Shown: positions 1 to 5,625 of the stretch, piece by piece
Position numbering within the stretch: the stretch's first letter is position 1
How the letters are laid out: every line of letters starts with the position of its first letter
Assembly: GCA_902496265.1 (NCBI GenBank)
Contig: CABVAD010000051.1
Location: forward strand, 1 to 7,824
Length of the DNA: 7,824 nucleotides
Direction: 5' to 3'
DNA from: an uncultured Oscillospiraceae bacterium
Lineage (GTDB): Bacteria > Bacillota > Clostridia > Oscillospirales > Acutalibacteraceae
Notes under the pieces: model-generated
What the model was told of the DNA's origin: nothing
Seen by the model: only the letters and a program-made list of their open reading frames with translations
Databases searched by the model: none
Made by a program: the position numbers and the translations under genes

Positions 1-830
1 TTTTCCGCGTTTTTATAAAAAATTTTATCGAGAATAGGTTTATTTATGCCTTTCTGAAGGAGTTTGTCGTATAAAAGCGGAATTTTTGAAATATCGCAAA
101 GCCCATTTGCCATATCCGCGCCGTCAAAATCAGAGCCTATAGCTATATTGTTTTCCATTCCGAGCTCTAAAAAATGGAAAATATTTTCATACAGTTTTTG
201 GGAAACATTCCCGCCTAAAAACTCGGGATAAAAGCAAAGCCCTACAATCCCTCCCTTTTCGGCTATCCGCTTCAGCTGATTATCGTTAAGATTTCGCGGA
301 CAGTCAAAAACCGCACAGCAGTTCGAATGGGTAGCGATTGGATAATCGGCAAGCTCTATTACCGAATAAAAGCTTTTTTCATTAAGGTGGGACAAATCGC
401 AAAGCATATTAAGGGAATTCATTTCCCGAATAACCCTTTTGCCGAAGTCGGTTAGCCCCTTATCTGTTTTACTGCCGCCCGCTATTCGGTTTTCCCCGTT
501 CCAAGTTAGTGTCAGAGCGCATATTCCGTCTTTTTTGAGTTCATAAAGGCGGTCTATGTCGTCCTCTATTACCGCCCCGCCCTCGACCGAAAAGTAGGGC
601 GTTAAATTATCGGGCTTACCTTTAAGTTTTTCCTTAAAATCCTTTAAAATCGCTTTATAAAGGGTATACGGCTTGTCTTGTTCGTCCCTTATCCATACGG
701 CAAAAACCTGCTTCCAGTTCTCAAACACCGCTCCCTTTTCGCCCGAAACGGCAAGGTTATTTTCAAAAAAGTCCTGCTTTTTAAAATAACATTCGTAGGG
801 CGTATCGCAATGCAAATCAAAGTAATTCAA
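1..830 (-). CDS. Membrane-dipeptidase-like zinc peptidase, family M19 (3' end missing)
   Basis: This is a metal-dependent dipeptidase of the renal/membrane dipeptidase family (peptidase M19), which hydrolyses dipeptides with a binuclear zinc centre. I translated 276 codons; the C-terminus lies beyond the left edge. Family landmarks are all present: HCDT (H7, D9) near the N-terminus, the bridging glutamate in SVEGG (E83), DLSH (H148), THSN (H168) and GSDFDG (D234). Spacing matches the short bacterial members of about 300 to 320 residues, so perhaps 30 to 40 residues are missing. No signal peptide is visible, so it is probably cytoplasmic. The start is TTG: an in-frame TAA immediately precedes it, and AGGAG lies 8 bases upstream, overlapping the yraN stop codon. 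It appears to be the last visible gene of the lepB operon and is likely translationally coupled to yraN. The family call is firm; the natural substrate cannot be told. Confidence 0.93.
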   Translation of the reverse strand, partial: MNYFDLHCDTPYECYFKKQDFFENNLAVSGEKGAVFENWKQVFAVWIRDEQDKPYTLYKAILKDFKEKLKGKPDNLTPYFSVEGGAVIEDDIDRLYELKKDGICALTLTWNGENRIAGGSKTDKGLTDFGKRVIREMNSLNMLCDLSHLNEKSFYSVIELADYPIATHSNCCAVFDCPRNLNDNQLKRIAEKGGIVGLCFYPEFLGGNVSQKLYENIFHFLELGMENNIAIGSDFDGADMANGLCDISKIPLLYDKLLQKGINKPILDKIFYKNAE

Positions 831-838
831 TTAAAACA

Positions 839-843
839 CTCCT
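839..843 (-). promoter_or_regulatory. Shine-Dalgarno site deciding the TTG start of the M19 dipeptidase
   Basis: AGGAG on the minus strand lies 8 bases before the TTG at 830-828 and overlaps the TAG stop of yraN (844-842). An in-frame TAA directly upstream rules out a longer start, and no ATG occurs nearby in this frame. A ribosome finishing yraN would cover this site, which suggests coupled translation. Confidence 0.7.
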
Positions 844-1204
844 AAAAAGCGTTTTTAATATAATGGAGCTTATACCCGTCCGTGCCGTCGGTTTTCTTAT
901 AAACCGTGACCTCTGCCACGTCAAAGCGGGGCTGAAGCGCGGTTTCATACTTTGAAAGAAAGTCCTCGGCGGTCAGTATTATTCGCCTTTGCTTGCGAAA
1001 ATCCACCGCCTCGGCGGGAGAAACAAGGCTGTCCTCGCGGCGGGTTTTAACCTCCGTAAAAATAATATATTCCATGTTTTCCGCTATTATGTCAATCTCG
1101 CCGTATCGAGAGTGATAATTACGCTTTACCACGGTGTATCCGTTTTTCCTTAAATATTCCGCGGTAAGGTATTCGCCCTTACCGCCCGTTTTACCTATAT
1201 TCAT
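842..1204 (-). CDS. yraN: YraN/UPF0102 family nuclease-fold protein
   Basis: This is a 120-residue protein of the UPF0102 (YraN) family, which has a restriction-endonuclease-like fold; its biochemical role is not settled. The family signature is visible: a G-x-x-G-E helix start near the N-terminus (residues 7-11), GEIDIIA at residues 35-41 and EVKTR at 51-55. D38 and E51-V-K53 form a PD-(D/E)xK-like active-site arrangement. RFDVAEV near residues 93-99 is the usual closing strand. The length is normal for the family. The ATG is 4 bases after the rnhB stop with only a GGGG-type ribosome binding site inside the end of rnhB, so translation is probably coupled. Pairing of rnhB with yraN is common in Firmicutes and fits a link to nucleic acid metabolism, but that function is inference. 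Confidence 0.93.
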   Translation of the reverse strand: MNIGKTGGKGEYLTAEYLRKNGYTVVKRNYHSRYGEIDIIAENMEYIIFTEVKTRREDSLVSPAEAVDFRKQRRIILTAEDFLSKYETALQPRFDVAEVTVYKKTDGTDGYKLHYIKNAF

Positions 1205-1208
1205 ACCG

Positions 1209-1811
1209 TTACCCCAATATATTCTTAAGGAAAGAAAGGCGGTGTATCGGTGATGGACCGTATTTTTTCAAAAGCAAAGTATGCTCCTTTGTGCCGTAGC
1301 CCTTGTGCTTTTTAAAATTATACTGCGGATATTTTTCGTCGTATGTAAGCATAAGGCGGTCACGGGTGACCTTAGCCAAAATTGAAGCCGCCGCGACAGA
1401 CATAGATTTTGAATCCCCCTTAACCAGCGTCGCGCAGGGGATTTTTATACCCTTCGGCACGCGGTTGCCGTCTATAAGGGCAAAATCGGGTTTAACCGAA
1501 AGCCCCTCAATCGCCCTGTTCATAGCAAGAAAGGTAGCTTCTAATATATTAATGCTCTCTATTTCCTCAAGCGTACCGTAAGCAACAGAGTATGCTATCG
1601 CCTTTTCGGTTATTTCGCCGTAAAGCCGCTCTCTTTTCTTCTCGCTCAGCTTTTTTGAGTCGTCAAGCCCCTCTATTACAGTATCGGCAGGCAATATAAC
1701 CGCCGCCGCGCATACAGGCCCCGCAAGCGGACCTCTGCCCGCCTCGTCAACTCCGCAAATAGTATTAAAGCCGCTTAAAACCGCGGCTTTTTCATATTCA
1801 TAATCAGGCAT
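1209..1811 (-). CDS. rnhB: Ribonuclease HII
   Basis: RNase HII cleaves the RNA strand of RNA-DNA hybrids and starts removal of single ribonucleotides misincorporated in DNA; it acts in the cytoplasm with Mn or Mg. The 200-residue protein is of normal length. The N-terminal motif GVDEAGRGPLAGPV (residues 20-33) supplies D22 and E23. IDGN supplies D114 and KGDSK supplies D133, completing the catalytic DEDD set. DDSKKLS (50-56), AAASILAKVTRD and KHKGYGTKEH are further family hallmarks. The start ATG lies 4 bases after the ylqF stop, with AAAGGG about 9 bases upstream. It belongs to the lepB-ylqF-rnhB-yraN run, an order shared with many Clostridia. There are no unusual residues. Confidence 0.97.
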   Translation of the reverse strand: MPDYEYEKAAVLSGFNTICGVDEAGRGPLAGPVCAAAVILPADTVIEGLDDSKKLSEKKRERLYGEITEKAIAYSVAYGTLEEIESINILEATFLAMNRAIEGLSVKPDFALIDGNRVPKGIKIPCATLVKGDSKSMSVAAASILAKVTRDRLMLTYDEKYPQYNFKKHKGYGTKEHTLLLKKYGPSPIHRLSFLKNILG

Positions 1812-1815
1812 TTTA

Positions 1816-2670
1816 TCATACCCTTTCCAAGGTTATACGTCCTATTTTACAGCTTCGGTATTCTTCAAGGAGCATATTAGCCGCCCTTTCGGTGTCGGTC
1901 TCGCCGCCCCTTATAAGCATACCGCGCTTTTTGCCGACCTCGCAAAGCAAATCGTAGCCGTCCGCGCTTAAATTAAGCTCGCCGTAACGGGCGGTAAGCT
2001 TTTCGGGCGCGGTCTTAGCGAGAAGCTCCAAAAGCCGCATACCTAAAAGCTCGGTATCAAGGATATTATCCTTAACAGCCCCCGTGAAGGCCAAATGCTC
2101 GCCCACGGTGTTATCCTCAAACTTAGGCCACAGCACACCGGGGGTATCTAACAGCTCTAACTGCTTATCGATAGTAAACCATTGATTTCCCCTTGTAACG
2201 CCCGGGCGGTTTTCCGCCTTTGCCCTGTTATTACCCGCTATTCGGTTAATAAATGTAGATTTTCCGATATTCGGAATACCCACAACCATTACTCTTAGCG
2301 GCTTTCCCACCATTCCCTTTTCGGTGTAGTATCGAAGCTTATCCGAAAGGGCGGTTTTAACCGTGTCCTTAAATAAATTAATGCCCTTGCCCGTTTTGCA
2401 GTCGGTGGCGATTGCGGAAATACCCTGCGATTTATAATGCTTAATCCATTCCTCTGTAGCCGCGGGGTCTGCCATATCGCACTTGTTAAGCAGTATTATA
2501 AGCGGCTTATCGCCGATAAGGCTTTTAAGCTCGGGATTGCGGCTGCTTAACGGTATCCTTGCGTCAACAACCTCGGCTACCGCGTCGATAAGCGGCAGTA
2601 TCTCCTTAATTTTGCGGCGGGTTTTCGCCATATGCCCCGGAAACCACTGAATATTCTGTGTATTGCTCAT
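1816..2670 (-). CDS. ylqF: Ribosome biogenesis GTPase YlqF/RbgA
   Basis: YlqF (RbgA) is a circularly permuted GTPase needed for late assembly of the 50S ribosomal subunit in Bacillus subtilis. The 284-residue protein opens with the family motif WFPGHMAK (residues 9-16). The permuted order is clear: the G4 motif NKCD (62-65) comes before the P-loop GIPNIGKS (131-138), followed by the G2-region threonine in RPGVTRG (155-161) and the G3 motif DTPG (175-178). A helical C-terminal domain follows, as in RbgA. Its ATG overlaps the lepB stop as ATGA, so translation is coupled; a GGGAG within the end of lepB can serve as ribosome binding site. Its closeness to rplS is fitting, since both concern the large subunit. 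Length and motifs are ordinary. Confidence 0.97.
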   Translation of the reverse strand: MSNTQNIQWFPGHMAKTRRKIKEILPLIDAVAEVVDARIPLSSRNPELKSLIGDKPLIILLNKCDMADPAATEEWIKHYKSQGISAIATDCKTGKGINLFKDTVKTALSDKLRYYTEKGMVGKPLRVMVVGIPNIGKSTFINRIAGNNRAKAENRPGVTRGNQWFTIDKQLELLDTPGVLWPKFEDNTVGEHLAFTGAVKDNILDTELLGMRLLELLAKTAPEKLTARYGELNLSADGYDLLCEVGKKRGMLIRGGETDTERAANMLLEEYRSCKIGRITLERV

Positions 2671-3386
2671 TTCAGGAGACTCCCTATGCTGTTAAAGGGG
2701 AAAACGCGGAAAACAGCGTGACCCAAAACATAGCGGGTATCGATAAGACCGCCCTCGCCTATACGGCTGTCACGGCTGTCCATAGAATCGTTCCTGTTGT
2801 CGCCCAGCACAAATATATAGCCCTCGGGTACATAGAGAGGAAACTCAACGTCCCATTTTGTTGTGGTGGGAGTTTTGGCATACGGCTCGTCGAGCTCGAC
2901 CCCGTCTACCGAAACGACTCCCCGCTCAAAATCGATATCCACCGTCTGCCCGCCTGTCGCGATAACGCGCTTTATAATAGGCTCTTTACTGGTCGCCGCG
3001 CTTTCAACCGAATTATCCGCGTTGCGCGAAACCACCACAATATCTCCTCGCTTTGGAGTATAGCCAAGATTCGTGATTATAACCTTATCGCCCGTAAAAA
3101 GGGTGTTCTGCATTGAGGGTCCCTTAATTGTAGCAACCCTGAAAAGCAGGCTGAAAATTATAACCACCGTGATTATCGCGGTTGCAAGCACGTCAAGCCA
3201 CTCGAAAATCTCTTCTGTGCTGCTGAGCTTTTTTTCCTCCTCGGCAGGCTCGGGCAGGTTATCGGCGTACTCCGTATCCACTTTAAAGCCGTCCTCCCCG
3301 CTGCCGCCGACGCTTGCGGCGAAAGCAGATTTATTCCCGAGGATATTCTTGTTTTCAGGTTTATTAAAAAAATTAAAACCGTCCAT
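2667..3386 (-). CDS. lepB: Signal peptidase I with long N-terminal extension
   Basis: Type I signal peptidase, a membrane-anchored serine protease (S26) that removes signal peptides from exported proteins on the outer face of the membrane. The 239-residue protein has a polar, acid-rich N-terminal stretch of about 60 residues, then one membrane segment (about 65-83). The catalytic Ser is S91 in GPSM and the catalytic Lys is K139 in IIKRV, followed by the TGGQTVDI strand. The GDNRNDSMDSRD box (195 onward) closes the family signature. The start ATG has GAGGT about 6 bases upstream and no alternative Met exists before S91, so the extension appears real. It is longer than the short cytoplasmic tail of Bacillus Sip proteins; its role is unknown. 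The gene starts about 40 bases after the rplS terminator and leads the ylqF operon. Confidence 0.95.
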   Translation of the reverse strand: MDGFNFFNKPENKNILGNKSAFAASVGGSGEDGFKVDTEYADNLPEPAEEEKKLSSTEEIFEWLDVLATAIITVVIIFSLLFRVATIKGPSMQNTLFTGDKVIITNLGYTPKRGDIVVVSRNADNSVESAATSKEPIIKRVIATGGQTVDIDFERGVVSVDGVELDEPYAKTPTTTKWDVEFPLYVPEGYIFVLGDNRNDSMDSRDSRIGEGGLIDTRYVLGHAVFRVFPFNSIGSLLK

Positions 3387-3427
3387 ACCCGTACCTCATC
3401 AAAGTATCTGACTGAAAGGTTTTAAGC

Positions 3428-3467
3428 AAAAAGGGGGAACAGTACAAAACCCGTTCCCCCCTCTTAA
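3428..3467 (-). terminator. Intrinsic terminator after rplS
   Basis: Read on the minus strand, GGGGGAAC (3440-3433 complement side) pairs perfectly with GTTCCCCC across a 12-base loop, and the arm can be extended by G-T and A-T pairs. The second arm is followed at once by five T residues (3432-3428). It begins about 17 bases after the rplS stop and ends about 42 bases before the lepB start, so it should terminate or attenuate L19 transcription. On the plus strand no T-run follows the stem, which fixes the direction. Confidence 0.85.
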
Positions 3468-3477
3468 AGCCTTATAA

Positions 3478-3822
3478 TTAACCGATAAGCTCTTTAACCT
3501 TAGCCGCCTTGCCGACTCTGTCACGCAGATAATAAAGCTTCGCTCTGCGAACCTGACCCTTGCGAACCAGCTCAATCTTGGCAACGCTCGGTGAATGTAC
3601 GGGGAATACGCGCTCAACGCCTACTCCGTAGGAAACGCGGCGAACGGTAAAGGTTTCGGCGATTCCGCTGTTGTTCTTAGCGATAACAGTACCCTCGAAC
3701 ACCTGAATTCTTTCCTTTTCGCCCTCCTTAATTCTTACGTGTACCTTAACGGTGCTTCCGATAAGAATTTCGGGAACGTCCTTTTTGAGCATATCAGCTG
3801 TAAGTTCCTTAATAGCGTCCAT
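3478..3822 (-). CDS. rplS: 50S ribosomal protein L19
   Basis: L19 is a conserved protein of the large ribosomal subunit located near the interface with the 30S subunit. The 114-residue product has the expected length and sequence, including the N-terminal amphipathic helix, the basic strand VHVRIKEGEKERIQVFEG (about 27-44), the VERVFPVHSPS box, and the basic tail KLYYLRDRVGKAAKVKE. The start ATG has a perfect AAGGAGG at 3830-3836, 7 bases upstream. It has its own vegetative-type promoter and a structured leader and is followed by a strong terminator, so it may be expressed mainly as a single-gene transcript. In many Firmicutes rplS follows rpsP-rimM-trmD; here ypeB is upstream instead. Confidence 0.98.
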   Translation of the reverse strand: MDAIKELTADMLKKDVPEILIGSTVKVHVRIKEGEKERIQVFEGTVIAKNNSGIAETFTVRRVSYGVGVERVFPVHSPSVAKIELVRKGQVRRAKLYYLRDRVGKAAKVKELIG

Positions 3823-3985
3823 CTTTTTTCCTCCTTAATTAATACCAGACGTTCGTACTCCGTAAGGACAGAGGACCGCCCGCTTCAATGTCGATTTTCG
3901 GCAATGAACCCACCCGTAAGGCTCGGGTGAAATCAAATGCACATAAGCTTGAAACGGCACAAAATATCACGCCGTTTCAAACAGC
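3823..3985 (-). promoter_or_regulatory. Structured 5' leader of rplS, candidate L19 autoregulatory leader
   Basis: About 160 bases separate the predicted transcription start from the rplS ATG, and they fold well. Hairpin 1: TTGAAACGGC pairs with GCCGTTTCAA (3980-3971 with 3958-3949, loop 12) and AAGC/GCTT extends it past a 3-base bulge. Hairpin 2: CACCCG pairs with CGGGTG (3929-3924 with 3916-3911), loop AGCCTTA. Hairpin 3 is weaker: TCC-TTAC-GGA around 3859-3868. Hairpins 2 and 3 share the octamer CCTTACGG. CCTTA in hairpin 2 and TCCTTA at 3868-3863 are complementary to TAAGG(A) of the Shine-Dalgarno region (3837-3832). L19 leaders are a known class in Firmicutes; whether this one matches that model was not computed. 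Confidence 0.55.
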
Positions 3986-3991
3986 TTTACT

Positions 3992-4020
3992 ATTCTACCA
4001 CAAATGTTCAAAAAAATCAA
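3992..4020 (-). promoter_or_regulatory. Vegetative sigma-A-type promoter of rplS
   Basis: On the minus strand TTGATT (4020-4015) and TAGAAT (3997-3992) are separated by exactly 17 bases, five of the six -10 bases matching consensus. The spacer begins with a T-run. Predicted transcription starts near 3985. The -35 box lies 3 bases beyond the ypeB stop codon, leaving no room for a separate ypeB terminator. Confidence 0.78.
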
Positions 4021-4023
4021 GCA

Positions 4024-5349
4024 TTATTTTGCAAGAGTTCCGCCGTCGCTCTTCAGAAGTACTAAAATGTCCTCTTCCTCACAGGTAACGGCGTTTATAT
4101 ATACGAGAATTTCTTTTTTGTCCCCGTTAACGCAGACAAATTCATAGCACCGCTTTTCTTCTCCGCCCTTTGTCGGTATAAGCGCTAACGCCGTTTCGCG
4201 TATTTGAAGCTTGGGGCTTACGGTTTTTGCCGCCTCCTCGGCAGTTACCGCCGCGCTTTCAAAGGCGCGCTCGGTATGGTTTGTAAGGTAGCCGCTCGCC
4301 TCGTAGAGCATTATTTCCCCCGTGTCCATCGCAACGCCGACCTTTACAAGATCGGTATAGCAAATTGTCTTGCCGTCAAGATAGGCGAAATTTATAACGC
4401 AAACACCCTCGTCGGTGAAGTAATAGGTTTCGGTAAAGCCGCCCATACCCGTTCTTTCAAGGTATCTTTTCGCCTTATCCACCGCCTGACGGTATTCAAG
4501 GACATAATCCCCTATCTCACGGCTTTTTCGCATATATACGGCATATCCGCCCGCGCGGCTTACCGTAACGCTTACATTATCTCCCGAAAAGCGGTAGGCG
4601 GGGATTTTTCCGTCCACCGTCCCGTCTGCCGAGAGCTTTTCCGCCTCGCACTCAGCCGTCTCGACTGCCTTTTTAAGCGCGTCAGACTCGCTTACATTTT
4701 CGGCGTTTTTAAGCATCAGCGGCTCTTTTTCTAAAATATGGTCGGAATACGGTCCGTCGTACACAAGGGTTGGATAGTCGGAAAGGGAGTCCTCAAGGGT
4801 ATCAAGCGTGCTGCCCAATGAGTCCTTGTCAACCGCTTGGTCAAGCTTATTATCCAAATCATTTGCCCACGCCGAGGGATTGTCGAAGATAACAGCGGAA
4901 TTACTCACCGCCTCGGAAATTTTTTTAGCGGTATTTTTAAGCGCCTTAATATTGGCTGTGTATTCATCATTAAGGCTTTCGCCTCCGATAAGGCTTTTAG
5001 AAACCGACATAGCGTAATTTCCGACCTGCGAAAGGAATCGGTTTAAAATATCGAGATTTTCCCCCGCGGGCAGCCGGGAGAGCGCCGCCTTTGCGCTTTC
5101 AGCCTCGCTTAAAAGCTGTGCCGACATTTGACTTAACTGTTTCGCGGTGGTTACATACTCAGCCTTTTCGAGAATAAGCGATATATTATTTACGCTTGAA
5201 TTAAGCGTATCAAGCGTTCCCGCGTAATTGTTCTGAACTTCAATCCTGTATCTGTTCAAATCCTGACCCATGCGCACCGCAAACACGGCGGAAACGACCA
5301 CCGCGGCGGCGCAAAAGGCTATCACCCTTACGGTATTGCGTGTTTTCAT
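4024..5349 (-). CDS. ypeB: Spore germination protein YpeB
   Basis: YpeB is a sporulation protein known in Bacillus to be required for localisation and stability of the cortex-lytic enzyme SleB in the spore. The 441-residue length is close to the roughly 450 residues of the Bacillus protein. Residues 7-25 form an N-terminal membrane segment or uncleaved signal anchor. Then follows a helical, Ser- and Leu-rich domain (about 30-200) and a C-terminal half with PepSY/YPEB-type repeats (about 289-350 and 369-433) ending in YINAVTCEEEDIL (about 417 onward). The usual Gly in the final YINAxTG motif is Cys here. GGAGGGGAG lies just upstream of the ATG. No sleB is present in this window, although it is the usual operon partner. 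It is preceded by a divergent small lipoprotein gene. Confidence 0.88.
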   Translation of the reverse strand: MKTRNTVRVIAFCAAAVVVSAVFAVRMGQDLNRYRIEVQNNYAGTLDTLNSSVNNISLILEKAEYVTTAKQLSQMSAQLLSEAESAKAALSRLPAGENLDILNRFLSQVGNYAMSVSKSLIGGESLNDEYTANIKALKNTAKKISEAVSNSAVIFDNPSAWANDLDNKLDQAVDKDSLGSTLDTLEDSLSDYPTLVYDGPYSDHILEKEPLMLKNAENVSESDALKKAVETAECEAEKLSADGTVDGKIPAYRFSGDNVSVTVSRAGGYAVYMRKSREIGDYVLEYRQAVDKAKRYLERTGMGGFTETYYFTDEGVCVINFAYLDGKTICYTDLVKVGVAMDTGEIMLYEASGYLTNHTERAFESAAVTAEEAAKTVSPKLQIRETALALIPTKGGEEKRCYEFVCVNGDKKEILVYINAVTCEEEDILVLLKSDGGTLAK

Positions 5350-5422
5350 AAAGCTCCCCTCCGTTTTTACATATTATTGCCTTTTGGAAGGGAATTATTA
5401 AAACTATTTAAAACGCCCGTGC

Positions 5423-5451
5423 TTGCTTAAATGTCAATTATATGCTATACT
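5423..5451 (+). promoter_or_regulatory. Promoter of the small plus-strand lipoprotein gene
   Basis: TTGCTT (5423-5428) and TATACT (5446-5451) are separated by 17 bases, an arrangement close to the sigma-A consensus, with a TGC element directly before the -10 box. Transcription would begin near 5458, about 16 bases before the ATG at 5474. A minus-strand TTGACA (5437-5432) lies inside the same spacer and could belong to a ypeB promoter, but its best -10 partner is weak. Confidence 0.55.
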
Positions 5452-5473
5452 AAAACCGAAAGGCGGCGGTTTG

Positions 5474-5590
5474 ATGAAAAAGCTTACTGTTTTCATTTTA
5501 AGTATTGCGGCTGCGTTTCTTCTTTCGGGGTGCGCGGACGGGGTATCTATGCTTTATACCGAATCAGGGGGCATCCCCCGCCGTCTGTAA
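5474..5590 (+). CDS. Very small putative lipoprotein, 38 residues
   Basis: A 38-codon frame too short for routine calling. The product begins MKKLTVFILS, continues with a hydrophobic core (IAAAFLLSG) and has a clear lipobox LLSGC with the lipidated cysteine at residue 20. After signal peptidase II cleavage only 19 residues would remain, beginning CADGVS and ending PRRL. A sigma-A-like promoter lies 23 bases upstream and AAAGGCGG can serve as ribosome binding site. It is the only credible plus-strand gene in the window, divergent from ypeB and convergent with the DUF1893 gene. The function is unknown. Three readings are possible: a genuine entericidin-like small lipoprotein, a precursor of a lipoprotein-derived signal peptide, or the surviving 5' end of a decayed larger lipoprotein gene. 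Only 35 bases separate its stop from the next gene, so any lost remainder was deleted rather than frameshifted. Confidence 0.5.
   Translation: MKKLTVFILSIAAAFLLSGCADGVSMLYTESGGIPRRL
5567..5579 (+). repeat. Short GC-rich inverted repeat at the end of the small lipoprotein gene
   Basis: GGGGG-CAT-CCCCC is a perfect 5-base stem with a 3-base loop inside the last codons of the small gene. No T-run follows on either strand, so it is not a standard intrinsic terminator. It is followed by two weaker hairpins (CTGT/ACAG at 5585-5597 and AGGT/ACCT at 5620-5632), the second overlapping the DUF1893 stop codon. Together they might slow polymerase between the convergent genes. Confidence 0.4.
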
Positions 5591-5625
5591 CATACAGCAT
5601 CTAAATCCGCGTACCGTTTAGGTAT

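Noticed and set aside
1201..1213. Identical 13-base start region (GGTAACGGTATGA, minus strand) at yraN and at the aldo/keto reductase (7725-7737)
   Set aside because: Both are made of a ribosome binding site tail and a start codon, and in yraN the match includes the rnhB stop; with no extension beyond 13 bases, chance is the simpler explanation.
2658..3411. Several plus-strand open frames opposite lepB
   Set aside because: They overlap each other and the complete, motif-bearing signal peptidase gene; none has a recognisable product.
3399..3617. Minus-strand 72-codon frame overlapping the end of rplS and its terminator
   Set aside because: It is out of frame with L19, passes through the terminator stem and has no family resemblance.
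4204..4734. Long plus-strand open frame of 176 codons opposite ypeB
   Set aside because: It lies wholly antisense to a well-supported gene, shows no recognisable domain, and has no convincing ribosome binding site; it reflects the codon bias of the minus strand.
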